This document shows, piece after piece, positions 24,745 through 34,771 of a stretch of DNA of 64,000 nucleotides (position 1 is its first letter; each line of letters opens with the position of its first letter). The notes beneath the pieces were generated by a model. The model saw only the letters and a program-made list of their open reading frames with translations, did not search any database and had not been told where the DNA came from. Where the stretch lies: assembly GCF_910592395.1 (NCBI RefSeq), contig NC_088321.1:2544001-2608000 (forward strand), read 5' to 3'. Origin of the DNA: Lineus longissimus (taxonomy: Eukaryota > Nemertea > Pilidiophora > Heteronemertea > Lineidae). The position numbers and the translations under genes were made by a program.

Positions 24745-27243
24745 TGACATTTTAATCAGACCCGCTAAGCATGAAATCAAACTCAAAAATGGTTCAACGT
24801 ACATTCATGAGTCACTACACGCTACTACATCCGAACGTCGCGCAGTCCGTCGCACTTATGTTCTCCGCGGTCCTGCTAATAGTACAACAATTTGGCCAGG
24901 TGAGTGCATTGAAGTTGAACTACAATCAGACGATCCAATCGACCGCGACTCCGAATGCGCAATCGAACCTCGCCTAGATTCGAGTCGCTCCGATGAAACA
25001 TGGCCGATCCCAGATATCATTACCAGTGTCGCGGGAAAAATCCGTATCCTAAACATGACAAATGAACCGGTTACGCTGAAGCGAAATGAACATCTCTGTC
25101 AAATCAGCCACGCTTTTGTCCCTGATGATAAACCGGCAGGTCTATCTGTAAAAACACCATCTACAGGCCGACCGCAAGCAAACTCCACCAAAAAACACTC
25201 TGCCAATGTTCGCCTTGACCCAGACGGTATATTCACAACTGACATAGCCGCTAAATTCCGGTCAACTCTAGATGAATATGAAATCGTCTTTAACCTTGAA
25301 TATAAAGGCTATAACGGTGCTTCCGGTCCATTTGAAGCTAAAGAAAATATGGGTCCCGTACAACCTCCACAACGAAAGGGCCACCTACCACAATACGCCC
25401 GCAACCAACTGGTAGAATTCCAGGACAAATTTGACACTCTTGAAGAACAAGGTGTGTTCAAACGTCCTGAAGACTTAGGTATAACTGCAGATTATCTGAA
25501 CCCTTCATTTCTAGCCAAGAAGCCCAATGGTGGGTTTCGACTTGTCACAGCATTTGCGGACCTGGGCCGTTACAGCAAACCCCAGCCATCGCTAATGCCT
25601 ACCGTTGATTCTACCTCACGCCACATCGCCCAATGGAAGTATGTAATAACCACAGATCTCACTAGCACTTTCTATCAGATTCCACTTTCGCGTGGTTCCA
25701 TGAAATACTGCTGAGTATGCACCCCCTTCCGTGGAGTTCGTGTGTCCGATCCGCAATGGGCATACAGGCTCAGAAACCGCACTGGGAGAGCTAATGTGCC
25801 GTGTCACTGGTCATCTTCTTCAGGAAGTTATAGTTGCTAAAATAGCAGACGACATCTACATAGGAGGCAACACTCCTGAAGAACTATGGCTTAACTTCAG
25901 AAAGTTCCTGCACGCCCTCCATGTTAATTGACTAGCGCTGTCCGCTCCCAAAACAGTAATCGCACCGAAAAGCACAACAATCCTTGATTGGATTTGGAAC
26001 TTGGGCACCCTTAGAGCTAACCCCCACCGCATTGCTACCCTGAGTAATTGTAACCTCCCCGAAAAAGTGAAAGATCTTCGGTCTTTCGTTGGAGCATACA
26101 AAGTCCTCGCTCGAGTAATTCCAAACTGCTCTAACGCGTTAGTCGAATTAGACAAGCTTAATGCAGGGCGCGAGTCAAAAGAGAAAATCGAATGGTCAGA
26201 CGATACACGCGAAGCATTCAAAAATGCTCAGAAAATACTAGGATCACACCGTAGCATCACGCTACAACGCGCAGAAGACTTACTCTGGATCGTTACCGAT
26301 GGCGCTTTCCGTAACCCAGGCTAAGGCGCTACATTGTACGTAACGCGCGCAAATAAACTACGCCCAGCTGGATTCTTCAGTGCAAAACTTCGTGATCGAC
26401 AATCAACATGGATACCATGCGAGGTAGAGGCATTGTGTATTGTAGCTGCGATCAAACATTTCAGTCCGTATATCGTTCAGTCCTGCGTACTAACTGACAG
26501 TAAGCCATGCGTACAGGCCTTTGGAAAAAAGGCTGCCGCGGTGAATTTTCGGCCAGTCCCCGTGCCTCTACATTTATATCCATAGCAAGTAGATACCAAG
26601 TATCTATCCGTCACCAAGTATCTATCTGGATCCGCAATACTCCAATCAGACTTTGCGAGTCGAAATGCCGCACAATGCGCAGACACTTCCTGTCAGATTT
26701 GTAGTTTTATCAGACAAACAGAAGACTCAGTCGTCCGACGTACACCGGTATCCATCCCAGGCATAATATCTGGCCAAGCAAAACTGCCGTATACAGGCAG
26801 GACCTCTTGGCTTAATGCATTCTGATTGTCCTGATTTGAGGCGAACTAATGCTCCCCTCAAACAAGGAACCAGACCATCCAAGAAGATAACTAATGCCAA
26901 AGACATCAAGAGATACCTTAACTCGATAACAATCTCCAAAGATGGTATTTAGTTGTCCCTCAAAATGAACCGCTAGCTCCTACGCGCGCATTGTAGTCCC
27001 CCGACAAGTCCTGGATGGACTACTAAGCGCCCTCCATATACAGCTAAAGCACCCTTCCACCCACTAACTTAAACAAGTCACACACCGATGGACAAAGCCA
27101 TAGAACAAGTCGCAAAAGGATGTCACTTGTGCAATTCATGCACTGCAGAGTACACCTAAAGTGCTGGTGAAACAATCCACCTGTGAACCACCGGACACAG
27201 TTGGCACCTCATTCGCTGGTGATGTGATTAAACGCAACAAAAG
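24734..27243 (+). pseudogene. Gypsy pol: protease end, RT, RNase H, integrase zinc-binding domain
   Basis: 24734-25714 is open for 326 codons. YVITTDLTSTFYQIPLSRGS near the end is the first RT catalytic Asp region; a stop at 25714 interrupts. [20 protein letters not shown] (near 25835-25890) has the second RT motif (IADD). LRSFVGAYKVLARVIPNCSN follows. LLWIVTDGAFRNPG near 26290 and [20 protein letters not shown] are the RNase H start, then [16 protein letters not shown] and [14 protein letters not shown]. The end (27010-27190) shows a decayed His-His-Cys-Cys integrase N-terminus (LHIQLKHPSTH, then CHLCNSC). The integrase core is missing because a non-LTR element begins at ~27244. Confidence 0.82.
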
Positions 27244-27780
27244 CTGTCGCAAGCGCAAGATGTAATACCGAATCGCACTGATACGGAAAATGTCTCTCCT
27301 ACAATACATTCGAACATGGTAGAGAATAAATTTGACACAATTCGCAGAGACGATAACACGATCCAAAATAAGGAAGATATCACTACTCTATCACGCAATA
27401 CTGTCAGTACGCCATCGAACCCAATCGGGACACTGATATTCACGAACCAGTGTGTCACTCAGAAGCAAGTGGGAGATAGCAGAAGCAGTAGTGCTCTGGA
27501 ATCATCGAGGAGATCCGAAAATGTATTCCTTGGCGTTACCAGAAACCGCCGTCAGAGAAAAGCGGTCGTATTCGTTGGCTACACTCTCTGCAAAGCACAG
27601 GACATGCGATTGTTAACTTCTTAGAAAATCAAGGTGTTAAAACCCCAAGGGTTAGGCTGATGAAAAGCAAAGTTAGAGGAACCCAATCAGCAAAGGTTAT
27701 AATAGACGAAAGGGATAAAGACGCACTTCTTCGTGAATGCTTTTCGCCGGAGGGAATCGCCTGCCGCGAATGGTTCGATT
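27244..27780 (+). pseudogene. Non-LTR ORF1 (C-terminal half) inside gypsy element
   Basis: 27316-27624 is open and contains VFLGVTRNRRQRKAVVFVGY. After one frameshift near 27620 the sequence reads VKTPRVRLMKSKVRGTQSAK, then KDALLRECFSPEGIACREWF and a stop. This is the RRM-like plus C-terminal domain arrangement of non-LTR ORF1 proteins, which bind element RNA. It shares the ...PEGxxxRxW/Y ending with the other two non-LTR copies on the minus strand. The start is lost at the junction with gypsy pol. Confidence 0.65.
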
Positions 27781-29210
27781 AGTCCGTCCAGAGCTGAGAG
27801 AAATCAGTACTAAACGCTTATGTGATGAATGAGTCAAATATTACATTCCTTCGCGTGGTGCTATGTATGGCGCAGACTATATTGACCACCTGCTTAAGTC
27901 GAGCAGTTCAGATATCTTAGGAGTTTGTGAACACTGGCTTTACCCAGATTGTCTAAAATTTCTCCAAACTATTAATCGAGAATATTCGTCGCATGGTGTC
28001 TCTGACAATAGCCAGGATTAGCAGCCGCCCGACTCCGACTCCGAGTACGAGTACGAGTCAGAGTCGGATCCGCGCGCGAATGTTCAGTTTGATCGAATAG
28101 CAACGTCACGACTCCCGGTCAGAGTTGATCTCAGTTCCAGGTGTTTTACGTTAGATGTCGCTGCGAAACGTAAACATAGCAGACGACGGAAACAATCGGC
28201 TGATCGGCAGTGATTTTCCTTTGATCGTGAATTAAACCAGTTATTGAGAAATGGCAGATTTTACTAGGCCTACATCTTGGACTTGGGAGCAAAAAATAAC
28301 CCAAGGGCAATTGCATGCTTCCTCACTTGTAATAACCATTGATAACTACTACCATGCACATGATGAATGTCATGTACACATGATGTACACGCATCGCATG
28401 CGCATCGATGTGCAAAAAAATCGCGAGAATGCCACCCAACAAAGATGCCCATACAGAGCACCCTTTTTCCACCAGAACTACATTGCTGGGCATTGACATA
28501 TCCTTGAAAGCATTTACATTTAAAAACGATCAGGAAATACTCCGAATCTACGATGATAACAGAGAAATTTGCACTGGGAGCGCACTTACGAATAGAGGTC
28601 GTCCAACTCGGAGTTTACGAGCGAGTACGAGTGACCACTTGGGAAACCCCCGCACTGTTGATGACGTAAAGCGCAAAAAGGGAATCACCTCGTACTCGGA
28701 GTCGGAGTCGGGCGTCTGCTAATCCTGTCTATTGACCTTCTTTCCTCACATACGAATCGCCGTGGTAAAGGAGGAGTCGCTATAATGTGGCATACGTCCC
28801 AATCTCACTTGGTAAGAACGTTGGATATAGAAAGTGATCGTATAGTAGGAATAAGCCTCTCTTTCATAAACCGCAGACCAGTTTTCATTCTGATGGCTTA
28901 CTTACCAAATTCCAATCACCCAGTGGAATTCTTTATCGAATACTTAGAATACATTGCCGAAATACATGATTTTTATAATTCAGTCGGAGATGTAATAGTT
29001 ATGGGGGACCTCAACGCCCAAACAGGTGGGGCTAGAACCCCAACTGTTCAGAATTGCCGCAGGACACGAGCGCTAACTAACTTTCTCAATGGTGCAAATC
29101 CCGATCATCTACCAGAATTCTCGGTAATAAAGCCCTGCACACGCGGAGACAGTGATGGCACCGGCTCCACTGCGTGTCATGTTAATGTCAACGCTCAAAA
29201 CGCATAAAAC
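27781..29210 (+). pseudogene. Non-LTR endonuclease domain, interrupted
   Basis: First half 27830-28005: frames contain YGADYIDHLLKSSSSDILGV, then CEHWLYPDCLKFLQ (catalytic Glu) and SHGVSDN. A 715-bp inverted-repeat element is inserted at 28013-28727. Second half from 28735: HTNRRGKGGVAIMWHTSQSH, IVGISLSFINRRPVFILMAY, DVIVMGDLNAQTGG (catalytic Asp/Asn) and a region ending VNAQNA. The final SDH-type motif is not clear. Frameshifts precede 27900. Confidence 0.75.
28013..28727. mobile_element. Inverted-repeat DNA element inside LINE endonuclease
   Basis: Left end CAGGATTAGCAGCCGCCCGA and right end (complement) CAGGATTAGCAGACGCCCGA are inverted repeats that continue through CTCCGACTCCGAGTACGAG, about 40 bp with one or two mismatches. 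Just outside, CAATAG and CTATTG extend the inverted similarity. The CAGG start fits hAT-type ends but no 8-bp target duplication is visible (ACAATAGC against TCTATTGA). The interior has no coding domain. Its position in the middle of an endonuclease reading frame proves insertion. Confidence 0.8.
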
Positions 29211-30372
29211 TCCATTGGGCACGTTGTATCCGGTCTGATTTCGGTAAAATCGAACAATATCGGACAATTCTAAAAGCCAAACTACCAGTTTTTAAACCCG
29301 ATATCGTAAGTTCAAGTGATGAGGTAGACAAGTATTACAAGGATATCATAAATGCAATGGTGAACGCGGCGGAGCTTTGTATACCTATAAGCCGGTTTAA
29401 CAACAGATTCCGTCCTTATTGGAACGATTGTCTGAAAGACTGACACATTAAAATGTGCAAAACACGGCATGCCTGGGTATTGGCAGGAAGACCCAGTGCA
29501 CCCGTCATAACGATACGGGAGCAATATAAGGACAGCAAAAGGCTATTTCGGGCTGAAATGAGGCGTTTGAATGAAAAACTCGAAGAACAATTTTATGAAG
29601 AAATAAACGAGGCAGCAGAAGTCGATCAAATTCAGTTCTGGAAATTGTTAAAAAGTAAGAACCGCGATTCCGAAAGAACACCTCCGCCAATGCGTTTTGA
29701 CGGTGAAGTGGTTTACGATACACGAGATATCATTTGTAAATGGGCCGACTACTTTGCGAATCTGTACACTCCGATCGTTGCGGTAAATACGACGAAACAT
29801 TCAGACAAGAAGTCGAAAAGAAAGTGCGCGAAATGGAAACTGAGTCGCGGGAAAACTACATTTCTGTGTTGGACACTCTCTTCACTCAGGAGGAAGTCTC
29901 GTTATGCATGACTTTCCTCACAAATGGCAAAGCAGCAGGTCTAGACGGAGTTTCAAATGAACATCTAAAGTATGGGGGTCCTGATCTCGCGAAGGCACTG
30001 GCCAACCTGTTCAACCAATTCATGTTAACAGAGCACAGACCAAAAGCCGCGAAACAAGGTGTCATCCATAACCTGTTTAAAGGGAAAGGAAAGAACAGAA
30101 GTGAACCCAACAGTTATCGCCCGATAACCTTATTGCCAACAGCGTACAAAGTTTTTGAACGTCTCATTCTAGAACGGATTAAGAAATGGATCAACGACGC
30201 GAACATTGCATTCCCAAATGCACAACAAAGCGCATATCAAAAACAACGGAGTTGCGTTTCAACTTCCTTCGTGTTTGAAGAAACTGTTTCGTATTTATTA
30301 GAAAGGCACTCGAAGGTTTATACCTGTTTTCTCGACGCAGCTAAGGCCTTTGAGTGTTTGGCTGGACGGCTT
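29211..30372 (+). pseudogene. Non-LTR linker and truncated reverse transcriptase
   Basis: Linker: RFNNRFRPYWNDCLKD near 29395 and FWKLLKSKNRDSERTPPPMR near 29637. RT frame 29740-30417: FLTNGKAAGLDGVSNEHLKY, AKQGVIHNLFKGKGKNRSEP, NSYRPITLLPTAYKVFERLI, AYQKQRSCVSTSFVFEE and VYTCFLDAAKAFE, where the palm's first Asp lies. The RT then ends abruptly near 30372, at a VWLDGLF-like stretch in another frame. The YADD half and the 3' end are absent, unusual because LINEs are normally truncated at the 5' end; a later deletion is likely. Confidence 0.8.
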
Positions 30373-30727
30373 GTTCCCACATTCAGAACCACGATATGCG
30401 CACAATTACAAACATAGGTCAGATGACATTGATGACGAGGAGTTGGATGCTCCATGCGAACCACCGGTACCTATTATACCTAGCGAAATTTCTGCGCCGC
30501 TCCCCGCGAACAGCAACACTGAGGCTCCACCTGAGGCCACTAACAGCATCGCTGATGCAACTCCTGAGTTTAGTGTCAACGCGAATTGTGACGCAAGCGA
30601 GACACCGAACATCAATCCCCCTAACACCGAACCAGCGACTCCGCCAATACGCTCAAGCCGCAACCGTAAACAGATCCAGTGCTTCGGCGACCCCATCACC
30701 AGCTTGAATTTTTCAAAATGCCTTTAA
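30373..30727 (+). pseudogene. Gypsy pol C-terminal tail
   Basis: The frame runs from about 30373 to the stop at 30727 through HSEPRYAHNYKHRSDDIDDE, a Pro/Ala/Asn-rich spacer and PPIRSSRNRKQIQCFGDPIT. A proline-rich spacer followed by RSSRxRxxxxRFGDP is the usual end of a gypsy polyprotein. I infer it is the 3' end of the same gypsy element whose pol stops at 27243, separated by the nested non-LTR element. No LTR follows. Confidence 0.55.
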
Positions 30728-31117
30728 TTTGTGATCTCGAATTTAAAATTTCACAGATATTGATGGTGAAATATCAAATTTGAATAAGTAAGTCAAAGCA
30801 TCGAAAATTGAAAAACTAAATACGTTTAAAGTAATAGGCGGTTTTCTATTGCAGTATGTTTTTTCTTCCTCTGGTTCATCAGTAGGCTATTTTTCTAAAC
30901 GTGTTTGATTATTTTCCAATTTTAGCTCTTGGATAGTAGAAAAAAGCGTGAGTGCACGCTGAGTTCACCTCACCCCGCTATAAAGACGCAACGTCATTTC
31001 CATTTGTCGTCGCAGTTGCGGGGTAATCAAGCGCCATCAGCATGACTTCGGAAAAATCTATATCAGCAGCAGGACGTCGAAGGGTAGATCCTAACTCAGG
31101 AAACGCCTTACTAGTGC
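30728..31117 (+). other. Non-coding stretch with a core-promoter-like patch
   Basis: No gene is supported. A TATA-like CTATAAAGA at 30978-30986 lies 56 bases before an ATG at 31042. The ATG frame runs 13 codons to a possible splice donor (CGAAGGTAGAT) and is open until 31257. Without a recognisable protein this may be chance. Confidence 0.25.
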
Positions 31118-31125
31118 ATCGTTCC

Positions 31126-32105
31126 GATTGGGAATATTCCGCCAGTCATTTTATTTCGTCAGTCACCAGTCATTTTTTAAAATTATGCGGTAGCCTATTA
31201 GGCATATGGCATAAAGCATATTCGAAGAATGTTAAAGTTTTTGGTAAGTATAGGTAATAAACTTGGTATCGTAGAACCTCTCTTAGCGGACACCTCTATT
31301 TTAAGGACACGAGCTTTGGTCCCAAATTGGTTGTGTCCGTTCAATTTGACCTCTCTAATCAGGACACCTCTCTATTAAGGACAGCACTTGTCAGTCCCGA
31401 TGGTGTCCTTAATAGAGAGGTTCTACTGTATTTAACGAATAAAGGTTTTGTAGTACCCCGTCACACTGTATCTCTTATTCACGTCACAATGCTGCCTCTT
31501 TCGAATTCCTGGCCGGTATAAAAAATGTGAAGTTTGGGCGGGGGGGGGGCATTAACCTGCCCTTTTAACTTTCTCAGAATAAACTGACAAAGTGGGGTCC
31601 CCCCGCCATTCCAGAGGATAACATTAACACTATCAGGAACAAATCCATATGATGGAGATTGGGTAATTTTCAAGTTCAAGCCTGGGATTAGATAACCCCA
31701 CATAATGGGAAGGCCCAAAATACCATTCATGTCAGCCCAAAATACACAGTTGAAGAAATAGAAAGTGTGATTATACCATCATAATTTATCAAAAGAATCA
31801 ATAAATTGTGTTTGTACAAATGAATATGAAAGTACAATACAAATGTATATGTGTTCCTTACAAAGCAAACTTCTCAACTCCGAAATTCCTTTCGGTTTTA
31901 CCTCGCATTATCAGTATATGCACCAATCATACATGTTATGCTGCCAAATACGTCACAATCACTATTAAACATGGTTAAGTTATAAAAAATATTTGATTTT
32001 ACCTTCAATCATACAGGATTTGGCACTTTTGTGCCGAATTTATAAGTTTTTAAGAAATGACTGCTGACTGGCGAAATAAAATGACTGGCGGAATATCCAC
32101 ACTTT
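31126..32105. mobile_element. Inverted-repeat element with 8-bp direct repeats
   Basis: Left arm ATATTCCGCCAGTCATTTTA at 31134, then TTTCGTCAGTCACCAGTCAT, is matched by the reverse complement at 32098-32050 (GATATTCCGCCAGTCATTTT, then ATTTCGCCAGTCAGCAGTCA), about 60 bp. The direct repeat ATCGTTCC flanks the block (31118-31125 and 32106-32113). The outermost 8-10 bases of the two ends agree poorly, so the exact ends may be off by a few bases. The interior (~980 bp) has no transposase and itself contains the MITE at 31269-31428. Confidence 0.7.
31269..31428. mobile_element. TA-flanked MITE (Tc1/mariner/pogo type)
   Basis: 160 bp flanked by TA (31267-31268 and 31429-31430). Ends TCGTAGAACCTCTCTTAGCG and (complement) CAGTAGAACCTCTCTATTAA are inverted repeats running through GGACACC. 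Internal copies of the same words (GGACACCTCTATTTTAAGGA, then CAGGACACCTCTCTATTAAG) show inner duplication. TA target site and CAGTAGAACC ends are typical of pogo/Tigger-type MITEs. Confidence 0.85.
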
Positions 32106-32661
32106 ATCGTTCCACATGGAAATGCATGGAGAGCTAACTCGGGTCATATCGGAGTCAACTTCGGAAAGCGCGATAATTCAGCCAGATTTTGAATTTTCCC
32201 TTTTTTGTGCAACTTGTTGATGGAAACAACTAAAGTACTTAATGTTGAATAGGAGGTGACTGGGCAGCCGACAGCTGGGTAATATTGCATGCCCTTGATA
32301 ATGCCAATGGTCCTTCAAATGTATTTAGAGACCAACTTGACGATATATAAAGCCAAAGAAATTAGAGTTGGTGTTAATAATGGGGTGTCTACAAAACCAA
32401 GACCCAAGACCCAAGACCCAAGACCTACAAAACCAAGACCCCCACCTACAAAACCAAGACCTACAAAACCAAGACCTATAAAACCAAGACCTACAAAACC
32501 AAGACCCCCCATCTACAAAACCAAGACCCGTCAACAAGCATAATCCAAACTGATTTGCAGATTTGCAGATCAGGGCCAGGTAACCAGGCCCTGCTCCTTG
32601 TCCTGGTTTCCATATTTTTCATATGTGTGAATATTTCTCGCATTTCTCTGTCACAGGGACA

Positions 32662-33087
32662 TTATCCGATGATTGGAAACAGGTCAATAAGTTCATAGAT
32701 AGACTTACTGTCCATGTCATCTACTGTCATAAGCCAGTGTCTAAGATTGTGTACTTTCTTATCATATCCAAGAGGCCCAAAGTCAAAAAATGCAAACTCC
32801 ATCATTATTGAAAGCGGCCGCATACAGATGCCTTTAAATCCAATGCCATTATGATGATTGAATGTATTCATGAGTCTGCATTCTTTCACGAAGTGTTTCT
32901 CGTAGCCATCCTCCAGTGCCTGCTTTATCACCACTTTTTCACCACCAAATACAGCAGAACGAACCTTTCCAAAACCCCCTTCACCTATCAATTCATCGAA
33001 AAGTACCTGATCCCAAGAAAACGTCTTCAACCCAGACAAATCGTACTCCTTCTTAGTAGCACAGAGTCTTGGGATTTTAAAAGGCAT
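32662..33087 (-). pseudogene. Protein kinase N-lobe fragment captured in foldback element
   Basis: Open frame of 141 codons plus stop. After a short lead (MPFKIPRLCATKKEYDLSGL) come FDELIGEGGFGKVRSAVFGG (glycine-rich loop, around residues 33-40), EKVVIKQALEDG (beta-3 lysine), HFVKECRLMNTFNHHNGIGF (helix C glutamate) and PLSIMMEFAFFDFGPLG (hinge region). The frame ends soon after the hinge, before any HRD catalytic loop or DFG motif, so it cannot be an active kinase. The sequence style is tyrosine-kinase-like (TKL); the parent gene is not identified. The upstream base context (AAAG before GATG) could be a splice acceptor. Lack of stops within the lobe suggests recent capture or residual constraint. 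Confidence 0.8.
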
Positions 33088-33147
33088 CCTTTCGTTATGT
33101 TATACAAGCATTACTATCCAAAACAAGAGAAAAACAATGGTACTCAC

Positions 33148-33807
33148 TATAGCATAGCTATGTGGAAACTGGTAACAAATGCCTCTTGACTTCTCATGAT
33201 ATGACTTTGATGTTATGTAAGCTTTACTATCTTGACCTAGTTTAATAGGAGTACCCTCGGGATCGAAGAGAACCAAACCTCCCCTCACCAAAGCACCGTG
33301 TAAACAAATTAAATTTACCAGCTCATCATGTATGTGGTGGATAAACATAAGCTGCGCTTACACCACGAAATATTGGTGGACCAATTGCACTTACACCACC
33401 ACATTGCCGCGACAAATTGGTTCGGCAATCCATTGCCGATACAAATTGCCGAGCGAATTTGTCCCACCAAGCTTGATGGTCCAAATTCGCCCGGCTTGTT
33501 AAAAGTTCGGCTTTGTCGTGGTGTAAGCGCAAATGGATCGGCAATTAGCTAGTTAGATGGTTCGGCTCCAGGCGGCGCTTTCGAAATGGCGCTTTCTGCC
33601 AAGGCTTTCCGCGTTCGGCTTATTGTTTGCGCGCCATCTGTAGCCGGATTTTATAACTAGCTGCAGCGCTGGTGTAAGCGCTTGGTGGATTTTCGATGGT
33701 GCGGCATTGGTTCCCGAACCAAGATTGGTGGTCCATTTTCAGGTGGTGTAAGTGCGGCTATAAAAGGGTGGTTGACCTCTAGGTGTTTGAAGTCCACTGC
33801 TTGTTGA
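33148..33807 (-). pseudogene. Possible upstream exon of the captured gene, split by a MITE
   Basis: On the minus strand an AG at 33809-33808 is followed by a frame that stays open to a GTGAGT donor at 33147, if the MITE at 33350-33759 and one copy of its ATA flank are removed. Words visible: LVNLICLHGALVRGGLVLFD, PEGTPIKLGQDSKAYITSKS and GICYQFPHS. No family is recognised. The donor is in phase 0 while the kinase segment downstream needs a phase-2 junction, so this exon and the kinase may not be spliced together as I first thought, or one boundary is wrong. Confidence 0.4.
33350..33759. mobile_element. MITE nested in the foldback element
   Basis: 410 bp with ends AGCTGCGCTTACACCAC and (complement) AGCCGCACTTACACCAC, flanked by ATA on both sides. 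Further internal CTTACACCACC and GGTGTAAGCGC words recur. No coding content; frames on both strands over 33326-33552 translate the repeats. It interrupts the open frame of the possible exon 33148-33807. A TATAAAAGG sequence at the right junction (33760) is partly made by the ATA flank. Confidence 0.75.
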
Positions 33808-34406
33808 CTTTACAGCTTATGATGCCGCGAATCTGTCTCAACAGGAGGTGTAACTAGTTTAATTGCTCTCCATCGACTCCAGGTAGCCATGCGAGGTTTA
33901 ACCGTACATACCCTACACGCAGGATGTATTATTTGCCATCTACCTGGGTGAAAAACGTTTTGTCTGAACACTCATTCAAAATACTTTTTCCTCGTTGTTC
34001 AAAAGAGACTTGTGCCACTAATTAAAAAATAGCACATCACTGGCATTTATCACAAAATGAGCTAACAAGGGTCTTGGTTTTGTAGGTCTTGGTTTTGTAG
34101 GTGGGGGTCTTGGTTTTGTTTGGTTTTGTAGGTCTTGGTTTTGTAGGTCTTGGGTCTTGGGTCTTGGGTCTTGGTTTTGTAGACACCCGTTAATAATGTT
34201 AGAGAATGTCTCGCTTTCGCGTTGTACACCGGGGTAATGGGTACATGTTTATTCAATAAAAAGTCCTGTCACCTTTAACAGAATCTAAATTCAAGGAGCA
34301 CTTTTAAGTTAGCACGTGATGAAATAACACATTTAACAGGGACCGTATTAATAATACCGTGTGTTCCCCTTTTAAAAAATCCTATCCGTCGCCTAGATTT
34401 AAATTA

Positions 34407-34533
34407 GGTAGAATGGGGTAATAGTAGCCCCGGTTTAATTGTAGCCCCTGCCTATGATATTGATTGATATCCCCATGCATCAAACAATGCAGGGGCTACA
34501 AATAAACCGGGGCTACAAACACCCCATTCTACC
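34407..34533. mobile_element. Palindromic MITE (127 bp)
   Basis: GGTAGAATGGGGTAATAGTA at the left and GGTAGAATGGGGTGTTTGTA (complement of the right end) start arms of about 45 bp that continue GCCCCGGTTTAATTGTAGCC with few mismatches. They leave a loop of about 30 bases. It could fold into a long hairpin. No coding content; lies just before the gypsy LTR. Confidence 0.85.
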
Positions 34534-34559
34534 AGAACTCGAGCTAAATGAGAGAGAAC

Positions 34560-34771
34560 AATGTTGTGTTATCAAGCATACGCAGCGCCATCTGCTATAT
34601 GCACCATGAACTGTAAGCATCACTTTGCATTAATCACCCATCTCGAGTTCAGATCCAGCTAATAATATACAAAGTAGTAAACTCTGAGTGTGTGTACTAC
34701 ATGTATCCAAGATAAATAAATACAATAATCAGCCTCCTTAGTTAATATAAGATCGACCAAGGAATACAACA
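34560..34771 (+). repeat. 5' LTR (3' part) of second gypsy element and primer-binding site
   Basis: The segment ending TATAAGATCGACCAAGGAAT, then ACAACA, at 34771 is matched near 39983-40066 by TATAAGATCGACAAAATAAT plus ACAACA. Upstream matches are GTGTGTGTAC/TT and TACAATAAYCA(G/T)CCTCCT. The next bases TGGTGTCATCAGAAGTCATG look like a primer-binding site. The 5' end of the LTR is not defined. Confidence 0.6.

Larger units (their letters stand above)
32383..34188. mobile_element. 1.8-kb foldback element with minisatellite arms, carrying a kinase fragment
   Basis: 1806 bp flanked by a perfect 10-bp direct repeat GTTAATAATG (32373-32382, 34189-34198). Both ends read inward GGGTGTCTACAAAACCAAGA. 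Each arm (32383-32528; 34066-34188) is a minisatellite of CCAAGACC(C/T)ACAAAA-type units in opposite orientation. The interior holds a protein-kinase N-lobe on the minus strand (32662-33087), a second open segment upstream of it (33148-33807) and a nested inverted-repeat element (33350-33759). No transposase is present, so it is non-autonomous. A 228-bp relative with the same ends and also a 10-bp duplication lies at 45210-45437. Superfamily (MULE-like or other foldback) is inference from the duplication length. Confidence 0.88.

Noticed and set aside
28012-28013. 8-bp target duplication around the 715-bp inverted-repeat element
   Set aside because: The flanks ACAATAGC and TCTATTGA are related by inversion, not directly repeated, so no duplication is claimed.
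32289-32543. Open frames on both strands rich in KPRPTKPRP or GLGFVGLGF
   Set aside because: Direct translation of the CCAAGACC minisatellite arm on either strand.
33100-33348. Kinase intron between 33147 and 33089
   Set aside because: GTGAGT and AAAG/G are present, but the phases on the two sides disagree and the acceptor lacks a pyrimidine tract, so I did not annotate a confirmed intron.
33759-33775. TATA box (CTATAAAAGGG)
   Set aside because: It spans the MITE flank, lies on the strand opposite the kinase fragment and has no downstream gene.
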